NCBI GenBank assembly: GCA_014529385.2
Contig: CM043958.1
Coordinates: forward strand, 146,283,734 to 146,347,733
Source of the DNA: Adiantum capillus-veneris
Lineage: Eukaryota > Streptophyta > Polypodiopsida > Polypodiales > Pteridaceae
Direction of reading: 5' to 3'
DNA: 64,000 nucleotides
Position 1 is the stretch's first letter; each line of letters starts with the position of its first letter. Of this stretch, positions 57,401-64,000 are shown in pieces. The notes beneath the pieces are model-generated. The model ran no database searches. It was not told the origin of the DNA and worked only from the letters and a program-made list of their open reading frames with translations. A program made the translations under genes and the position numbers.

Positions 57401-57964
57401 GATCGCCATAAGGCTCGACTTGTTGCAAAGGGTTATGCACAACAAAAAGGCATAGATTATGAAGAGACTTTTGCTCCCACTTGTCGTATGACTACTGTGC
57501 GTTTTCTATGTGCATTGGCAGCTCATTTTGGTTGGGATGTACATCAATCAGACATTGTTATTGCTTTCTTGAATGGTGACATATTTGAGGAAGTTTATGT
57601 AACGCAGCCTCGCGGTTTTGTCATAAAAGGACAAGAGGACAAAGTGTGCAAATGTAAGAAGGCTTTGTATGGGTTGAAGCAATCTCCTCGTGCTTGGTAT
57701 GAGAAAGCTGACACTCATTTGGTTAAACGAGGCTTTCGTAACAGTCCAACAGAAAGCACATTGTATGTAAAGCGTGAGGATGATGTATTTCTCATTGTGG
57801 TTCTTTATGTTGATGATTTGCTGATCATTGGACCAAATGAGAGACATATTGCTGAATTTAAGGCTGATTTGAATGCTACTTTCAAGATGAAAGATTTGGG
57901 GATGTTGCATCATTACTTGGGTATACAGTTTAAGCAGTGTGATGGTGGTATTGCCTTGTGTTAG
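54476..57964 (+). pseudogene. E11 gag-pol polyprotein, first 1162 codons, ends at internal TAG
   Basis: Start ATG 54476 in a good context (ACCATGGC). Gag is residues 1-270 (DWENYPMWAYMM, then a UBN2-like helical core). A CCHC knuckle starts at C284 (CHYCKANDHLIKSC). The protease has D370 in DSGAT. The integrase has LWHARFGH and then CEGC, and core D573, D636 and E672 with 35 residues between the last two (D,D35E). RT starts near residue 960 (KWVYKLKRKPDGEIDRHKARLVAKGY), has LYGLKQSPRAW, and its active site YVDD begins at Y1111. A TAG at codon 1163 truncates it in the RT thumb; coding continues in the same frame. Confidence 0.95.
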
Positions 57965-58762
57965 AAAAGTTACATAGAGACATTGCTATGTAAGTTTGGA
58001 CTTGAGGATTGCAAACCTATTGCCACTCCCATGGAAACACGTTTGAAGTTGAGTCTACATGATGCTGGCGATCCTGCTGATGTCACTCTTTACCAAACTG
58101 CTGTTGGCTGCCTCATTTATGTATGCAACACGAGGCCAGATATTCAGTTTGCAGTCTCGCAGGTCAGCAGATTTATGCATAGCCCAGGGTCTAAGCATTG
58201 GCAGGCTGTCAAGAGGATTTTCCGCTACCTTAGTGGCACTTTACATCTTGGCTTGTTTTATCCCAAGGGGGGATCATTGCCGCCAGACTTACATGCTTTT
58301 TCGGACTCAGATTGGGCTGGTTGTTTTGACACGCGAGTGTCCACAAGTGGTTTTTGTTTCATGCTTGGCAGTTCATGTATATCATGGTTGAGCAAGAAGC
58401 AACCTACTGTGGCCACTTCGAGTTGTGAGGCTGAGTACAGGGCAGTCTTCATAGCTACGGTTGAGTGTGTATGGCTCAGACGCCTTATGGCTGACTTGGG
58501 TGTTGGACAGGACACTGCCAACACTATCTACACTGACAGTCAGAGCGCATTGGCAGTTGCGAGGAACCCAGTTTTTCATGCTCGCACAAAGCACATTGAG
58601 GTGCATTACCACTATGTCAGGGAGAGGCTCTCAGCAGCAGAGATCAGCTTGGCTTATGTGCCAACACAGGACAACCTTGCAGATCTTTTCACAAAGGCAT
58701 TGTCTCGTGAGAAGCTTGAAGCTTTCCGCAAAGCTTTGGGCTTACTCCCCTTTGTGGACTGA
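57965..58762 (+). pseudogene. E11 RT thumb and RNase H, in frame after the TAG
   Basis: The same frame as gag-pol runs on without another stop to TGA 58760-58762. It has KSYIETLL and then TRPDIQFAVSQVSRFMHSPG. RNase H catalytic positions are present: Asp in SDSDWAGC, Glu in SSCEAEY and Asp in YTDSQSAL. The tail ends in LGLLPFVD. Without the TAG, gag-pol would be 1428 residues, normal for Copia. Stop readthrough is possible but unlikely, because the site is inside RT and not at a gag/pol boundary. Confidence 0.92.
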
Positions 58763-58827
58763 TCCTATCCTCAGGGCATGGCACTTCCCTTTACTCATGT
58801 GCCAGCTCTCGTTCACCGCATCACTCC

Positions 58828-58837
58828 AGGGGGGATT
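58828..58837 (+). other. E11 polypurine tract
   Basis: CAGGGGGGAT-type purine run directly before the 3' LTR. Confidence 0.8.
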
Positions 58838-59064
58838 TGTTACCATATACATGTGGTAGTGATGTGTGTGAACACACTAGGACCGCCGGGGCATTTTTTC
58901 CCTCTTTAGGAGGTTTTTTCCCCCGTGCATTGTATATACGCCCATCACTCTAGGGCTATCTATCTTTCCATTGCACACTAAGTAACACACTCTCTATTGT
59001 GTGCCTTGAGCTTCCTTCGTCTTCTCCAAGCTGTGTGTGTTTCTCTGCAACCCTAATTCCAACA
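58838..59064 (+). repeat. E11 3' LTR (227 bp)
   Basis: Identical to 53886-54112 and followed by the GTTAA target duplication. Confidence 0.97.
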
Positions 59065-60450
59065 GTTAACTAGGCTAAAAATGATCCAAATTGGGTGAAA
59101 CCTGGTCCTTAGCCTTTCTTTGGGGTGTTTAACACCTTGGTAAGCTATGTTGTCACTTTTGATCTCTAAATATACCCTTGAGACATCATACATGTATGAT
59201 GTCTATCTGGTCAAAATGAAGTGAATTTCACTCCAGAGGTTCTCCACCACACAAGAAACTCACTGCTACTTGCATAATGTAATTTCAACACCTATTGTGC
59301 TAGACATGGTCGAATCAAGCATTCACTTTGCTCAAATCCATCTCTTGGTCTCTATAGCCTTATATTGCTTCAAATTCAATGGGACTTGGCCCATTTACTC
59401 CATAGATGCTCTTAATCTGGCTCACAAATATGTGCCTTTTAACCCAAAATATGGCCTCTCAGACATCATACATGTATGCTATCTAAGTTTTCAGAATGAA
59501 TTATTGTTTCTTTCTTAGGTGCCCCTTGACGTGTACAACATGAACAAGTGCTCATAGCAAAATTTGGATACCACATTTTACCAAGGAACTTTTTGAAAAG
59601 AGTAAAACAGGCTCTCAATAATTTATATGCCCAAATGAGATGAAACTTGGTGTATATGATCTATACAATATGGAGACTATGGTTGTCAAGTCAGAAGTCC
59701 AATATGACTGTCAGATCTACCCTTGAGACATCATATACGTATGATGTCTACTGGTGATTTTTTGTCTAGAACTCATGCACAGGTATCCCCAAGCCTTCAG
59801 CACTGCTTCCCAAGAACTTTTACCAATTCTCCATGCAAAAACATGCACAGAATCACAAGTTTCCTATTTTTTCCGTTTTCACACACAACTTTTGTCTTTT
59901 GGGGACCAAATGTTGGTTAAAACTTTAGTTTGAAGGTGTACTTAGGGTAAAACACCCCTTGCGAACACTCTAGTGCAGTATATATTGTCAAATTTAGTCT
60001 TCTGCTAGGCCCTAAGACATCATACTTGTATGATGTTTGCAGATGAAAAATTACAGATTTCTCATCGAGATCTCTTGCATGTGTTCTTTTATGCCCAACA
60101 TCACTCATCCATACACAAAAGTCTACTAAAGCTTGTTTTTTGCATGTTGTTCCTAAAAATCAACTTTTCAAAGATTACAAATGCAAACAAGCATACAAGC
60201 AAAGAACTCGATGATGGATAGCTCTACATCACAATCACATGTCCTATCTACAACTACTCCTACTTATCATGTGGGTTTTGCGATTGTGGATAGAAAAATG
60301 CTTTACTACCACACACGAAGTGGTAAGCACTTTTACACCACCACAACCACTCAAACACCAATAATCACAACTATACTTCCAAACTAACTAAAGCGAAAGA
60401 CCCAAGCGAGACACACGCTCTCTAAAACCTCTCTAAGATCTCAAGGGTCC
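59065..60450 (-). other. E8 leader, part 2 (array B and promoter-proximal end)
   Basis: Continues the E8 leader after E11. The first ~970 bp hold four palindromes of array B. From 60039 the sequence is unique. The complement of 60380-60440 (CTTAGAGAGGTTTTAGAGAGCGTGTGTCT) matches E9 leader 34590-34640, so the E8 leader reaches at least this far. Open frames on the plus strand here have no domain. The primer site was not found. Confidence 0.55.
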
Positions 60451-60694
60451 TACTCCCGAATCCTACTGTGCGTGTTTGTCTTACATGTCAATGCAAGGGA
60501 CTTGCCGATACACTGTATGCAAGCCACAAATGGCTACAAGCATGCAACTACCCTAAACTAGTAAGCTCAAAGATGGCGATGGTGTGTCACTCACCACTCT
60601 ACGCTTGCTGTTGTGGAGGATTCATCGCCGCGAAGAAGAAGGAGTCGCCGCTGGGCCATGCTCAACCGCTTCGCCGCTCATGTGCCGTCGTCGC

Positions 60695-60753
<59 letters not shown>

Positions 60754-61064
60754 GCATACACACACACACACACACACACACAAGGAGATGAAGAAGAAGA
60801 AGATGGAGATGGAGCAAGAGCACTCTTCAATTGCACAAATGAGAGAATGAATGAATTTTAGGTTTAGGTGACTTTTATACGAGCTCGCCCCATTCACACT
60901 TGGGCACCCATACTTAGCCAACTAGCCCTTGAATTAGAGTGTGCCTCTCATCGTCAATCACTCTTACCCTTTTCCTATTGGACCGACAAGCCCGGTCCCT
61001 GACTCTACCAAATAAATAATACGGCATATGTCATAGGTGACAGGAATGTGCGTGAGGGTTAACA
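60450..61064 (-). repeat. E12: candidate minus-strand LTR (left end unresolved)
   Basis: On the minus strand a purine tract (complement of 61066-61078, AGAAAGGGGGGAC) is followed by TGTTAACCCTCACGC at 61064, as at an internal/3' LTR border. A TATA-like GTATAAAAG lies at about 60871-60879 on the minus strand, followed by GT and GA repeats, much as in the E9 and E10 LTRs. It could be the LTR of E8, whose leader lies to its left, or of a further element to its right. The start at 60450 is approximate. Confidence 0.45.
60699..60782. repeat. (CT)n and (CA)n compound microsatellite
   Basis: CT repeats from about 60699 to 60750, a short CATGCATA spacer, then CA repeats to about 60782. Several open frames on both strands run through it as Ser-Leu/Thr-His or Arg-Glu repeats and are not genes. 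Confidence 0.95.
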
Positions 61065-62960
61065 TGTCCCCCCTTTCTGATGTAGATTCTGTCCTCGGAA
61101 GCTATTGAGTTAAAGCTCGTTCATTGAGGTGGAAGAGCATTTGAGATGAATGTCCTTAGCCTTCTTCAATCACTGCAAAATCAAACAGCATTGGCAGAGT
61201 AATTGCATTCTCATATACAATTAAAAAGCATATGCAGTTTTAGGTAGACAAATTGATTGGTAGTAGAATTTTAAACCATTTGTCAACAATAAACATTAAA
61301 TTGTAATATAATCAAACGCATAAACAGTTATGAAGGTCAAAAACTAAACAAGTCTGGGGTGGCTAATTCAACGGTCGAAAGACACTAGAGATCGACTATT
61401 AATACCATGGGCAATAGAGCTGAAATTTGCAACCTTGCCAGCCCTTCCTTTGGCCTCTAGCTCTGCCACTGCATGGCAATTGGAGGCCTTCCCATGGAAG
61501 GCCAAGTGGCTGCTTTTCCTCAAGGAAGGGTTTCCATCCTCAAAGCCTTCCCAAGGAAGGGCAAGGGTGTAAAATTCCCTTCCTGAATTAATTTTAGATA
61601 AGGCGTACTTATATCAAGTTTTGAACTCAAGATCTCTCAAGTGTTTTTTTTTAAGTTATGAGCTTCTAAAAGGCTAAGATTTACAGTCTTTTTCTGTTTT
61701 GTTTTTGAAGCTTTATTCCTGTCGGCAGTTTTGAAAGTCTACTCCCCCCATCATAGCTGTGCGTTCATCTCACGATTTCGACTCTCGCGGCTCGCCCTAG
61801 CTTCCCTACCTCTTTCCACGTTGGCTCTGAACTGTTGCCCATTCTTTTTCGGCTTCGCTCCAACGATTCAAAGATAAGCATAGGGATTCAGGGAACGGTA
61901 AGGCCTTTCGCCATTCGAGACTCGAGAGCTGGCCCCCCCCCATATGGTCGCACCTACTTCGGCTGCCACTCCTACTATTTCTGCAATGGACGCCTCGCCA
62001 TTGATTTCCAAGGTTTGCTCACTACCCACCTCTAAGTTTCACACCCTTCCTAAATCCTACCTCCACCAATGAGGGTGTATTTTTGTATGAGTATTTTTCA
62101 AGAAATGATGAAATAGACTCAAAGCATGATTAGTAAATTACATGCCAGTAAATACCATTGAGATTGTACAGCGTCTTGTAGTGTAGGAGAAGTGGGATTT
62201 ACCCAGGCTTTAATCAAAGGGTACTTGTTCTCAACAAAATTTCACAAGAGAGTGCACAACATGAGGGAGGGAGCCTCTTAGCCTCTTGATGCATTACTGA
62301 GGAACAATGTTTGACGGCTGGCTTGTGGTCCATTACCATTAAGGTGTTGGTTTGAGAAGTATCTACTTTGATTGTTACCATTTTTTTTATTTAATCAAGT
62401 AGATGAACTTAGTGCAATGCTTTATGTTTGTGTAACTCAAGCTTATGGGTTTCCACACCCCCCTACGAAGCCCCCTGCGAGGCATCGGGTTCGATTTCAG
62501 GCATGGCACCAACTTTTTTGTATGGGGATCAACCTACATTCCCAATGTTGCTCAGTCTATCTTTCACCTCGCTCGACAACTTAACCAGTTCAAGAAACTG
62601 AAGGCCCTTTACATCAATAATTATGCCACAGGATGTTCATTGTCATCTTTCCTTTGGGGTGCGGGTGGGGGGACAAATCAACCCACAAGATAATTTTATT
62701 TCAGTAATATTTTCTTTGTATGCATGCGTGTCTTTCCTTCCAATCTCACTCTTGGGTTGTTTATGTTTGAAGGCAAATAGCAAGATTCTTAAAAAACAGT
62801 CACTTAGTGTTACTAGCACTTCACTAAAATACATCTAGTTATTTCGATCCTAAGAGTGAATGCATTTATCACAAGCTCATAATTTCTGATAGATTTTTAT
62901 CAAGGTAGTTAACATGCTTTTGGACCCCTTCTTATGGAGTAGTAGTGCTCATTTTTTTTC
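61065..62960. other. Unassigned region
   Basis: The first ~20 bp look like the 3' end of a Gypsy internal region on the minus strand (polypurine tract), but no Gypsy coding follows. Between 61440 and 61580 is a GC-richer stretch with AAGG/CCTTCC inverted words. 61740-62030 is GC-richer and has an undistinguished open frame (61835-62035). 62445-62693 is another frame without a domain. I see no supported gene here. Confidence 0.4.
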
Positions 62961-62969
62961 TTTATAGTC

Positions 62970-63120
62970 ATGAACCAGTTTATTGAGTTTCAATGTAGTC
63001 TTTTTCACTGCATGGCTGAACTTCTCAATGTTGTTAACTACATTGCAGACAAGTCATATCTCTCTCCTAGTGAGTACATTGGAGGTGGCTTGTATGTGAT
63101 TTCTACTGGAGAGATCGAAT
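62970..63120 (+). other. Possible exon of an unrecognised gene
   Basis: A pyrimidine-rich stretch ending TTTATAG (62960-62968) resembles a 3' splice site. It is followed by an open reading of about 48 codons (MNQFIEFQCSLFHCMAELLNVVNYIADK) to a TGA near 63120. The composition looks more protein-like than the surroundings, but no family is recognised. Confidence 0.25.
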
Positions 63121-63739
63121 GACTACAAAGCTGGAATGAATAGTTTGGGGCTCAGTTTGAAGGAAACCAAGGAGCAATCGGTTCCTACACTTGTAGAGAT
63201 CATATACGCTACTGTCAAGGTACATTACTCCTAGAAAGCTTCAAATGGTCAAAACAAATGACAAATTGAAATGCGAAGGCTTTGAAGTTCTATTCATTTC
63301 TTTCAAAATTTCAGTTTTCAAAAGTTCAGATTAATATTCACATAATTAATTTTTCATCTGTTCATTTTTGAAATTTTAGTTTTCAAAAGTTTTGATTATA
63401 TTCATAGACAATCAACTTATGATCGGTTCATTTTCGAAATTTCAGTTTTGAAAGTGTTGATTATATTCACTTGTTCTTTCATAATGATTGGAGGATTTAA
63501 ACAAGGTTCTCACAGACATCACTTATGTCGTCTAATGCATATGTTTTAAGTGCAGATTTGACTCCAAAGTGGTATCCACAATTGATTCTAGAACCAAACT
63601 TTGCAGAATTATTGCTGGTAAGTTGGTAACTTGGTAAGCGGGGCTGTTTTTCCAAGTTGTTATTTTGCATATAAGCTTACATCATACTTTATATTACCTT
63701 GCACTTTTTATGAACTGCCTTGGAAACTTGACATGATCA

Positions 63740-64000
63740 GTGCAGATTTCTATGAATATGGAAATCAAAAAGGCTGATAAGAAGCGAAAGCAAGTAGAAC
63801 TTTCAAGCTTCTACAAAGCTGTTGAAGGTAAAAGTTAAAGTAGAGAGAGGGAGCTACAGAAAGAGCGAGAGCATGTGATGCAAGAACTCTTTGGAGATGG
63901 CTCAGAGCTAGGACAAGATGACGATGAGGATGCCCAAGATGTGCAGGTTTCTACAAGCTTAGATCCATCTTCTAAAGCTAAAAAGCAAAGAAGATGGATA
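63740..64000 (+). other. Possible exon(s) of an unrecognised gene, running off the window
   Basis: Reading MNMEIKKADKKRKQVELSSFYKAVEGKS, then a TAA near 63836. In the same frame follows SRERELQKEREHVMQELFGDG and an acidic run (DDDEDAQD) to the window end. The basic patch followed by an acidic, helical stretch suggests a nuclear protein or a cut-and-paste transposase, but no motif decides it. The TAA may lie in an intron or mark a decayed copy. Confidence 0.25.

Larger units (their letters stand above)
53886..59064 (+). mobile_element. E11: very young Ty1/copia retrotransposon, 5179 bp
   Basis: Both LTRs (53886-54112 and 58838-59064) are 227 bp and identical in every base I compared. The target duplication is GTTAA (53881-53885 and 59065-59069). 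A tRNA-iMet primer site, polypurine tract and full gag-pol are present. The one defect I see in the reading frame is a TAG at 57962-57964. It inserted into array B in the E8 leader. The minus fragment E3 (9212-10127) is an older relative. This is the most recent insertion in the window that can be dated from its LTRs. Confidence 0.97.
53711..60038. repeat. Array B: five palindrome-bearing ~280-bp units in the E8 leader, split by E11
   Basis: 24-bp palindromes or near-palindromes start at 53711, 59181, 59461, 59726 and 60015. After removing E11 and one target duplication (5184 bp) the spacings are 286, 280, 265 and 289 bp. Arms are AGACATCATACG or AGACATCATACA with matching partners, so 53711 and 59181 are perfect but differ from array A and from each other at paired positions. 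A shared block with CCAAAT..GATGAAACTTGG lies about 90 bp before several palindromes (59634, and 47032 in array A). The units between are diverged. Confidence 0.85.

Noticed and set aside
57962-57964. TAG in E11 considered as a programmed readthrough stop
   Set aside because: It lies inside the RT thumb, not at a gag/pol border, so a point mutation is more likely.
46830-60038. Palindromes considered as transcription terminators
   Set aside because: They have no loop and no following T-run, and hairpin terminators of that kind are bacterial.
60468-60921. Several overlapping ORFs on both strands
   Set aside because: All are carried by the (CT)n/(CA)n microsatellite, which is open in several frames at once.

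Overview
This window is nuclear DNA of a land plant. Nearly all of it is LTR retrotransposons nested inside one another. The evidence is plant-type Ty1/copia and Ty3/gypsy polyproteins, primer-binding sites of the initiator-tRNA-Met type, chromodomain Gypsy elements, a very large Athila/Tat-like Gypsy element, TATA-bearing LTRs and long dinucleotide microsatellites. The lineage (fern, gymnosperm or angiosperm) cannot be fixed from the sequence. I see no tRNA, rRNA, CRISPR array or clearly intact host gene. The last 1 kb may hold exons of an unrecognised gene.

Layout. 1-2486: mostly anonymous DNA, then a probable minus-strand 3' LTR. 2487-3360 and 8912-9211: a decayed minus-strand chromodomain Gypsy element (E1), split by a young Copia element (E2, 3361-8911, TSD AGCTT). 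9212-10127: a minus-strand Copia fragment (E3) related to E11. 10127-31886: one chromodomain Gypsy family in three pieces. A minus element (E4; 10127-12614, 18534-21418 and 30856-31886) is broken by a 5'-truncated plus copy (E5, 12612-18533). Its 5' LTR is split by a plus copy with both LTRs (E6, 21419-30850, TSD GTGTG), which carries a solo LTR (E7) in its leader. 31887-33480 plus pieces between 52261 and about 60450: an old minus-strand giant Gypsy element (E8). E8 is interrupted by an 18.8-kb plus-strand relative (E9, 33481-52260, TSD GATCC), a solo LTR (E10, 52336-53275, TSD GGTTC) and a very young Copia element (E11, 53886-59064, TSD GTTAA, identical LTRs). About 60450-61064: a minus LTR candidate (E12). 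61065-64000: mostly unassigned.

The most notable object is E9. Its Pol reading frame carries two tandem integrase zinc-finger (H2C2) modules with identical spacing. It then runs past the integrase into a second retropepsin-like domain, separated only by in-frame stops. Downstream lie a four-unit array of 286-bp repeats and a long decayed coiled-coil ORF in the env position. Each 286-bp unit carries a near-perfect 24-bp palindrome. A five-unit array with the same period lies in the leader of the older relative E8, with E11 inserted in it. Its palindrome differs at matched positions on both arms, so the dyad symmetry has been kept while the sequence changed.

None of the polyproteins is fully intact. 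E11 is closest, with one internal TAG. Several stops in E2, E9 and E11 fit C-to-T change at CAG, CAA or CGA codons, as expected of methylated, silenced transposons.
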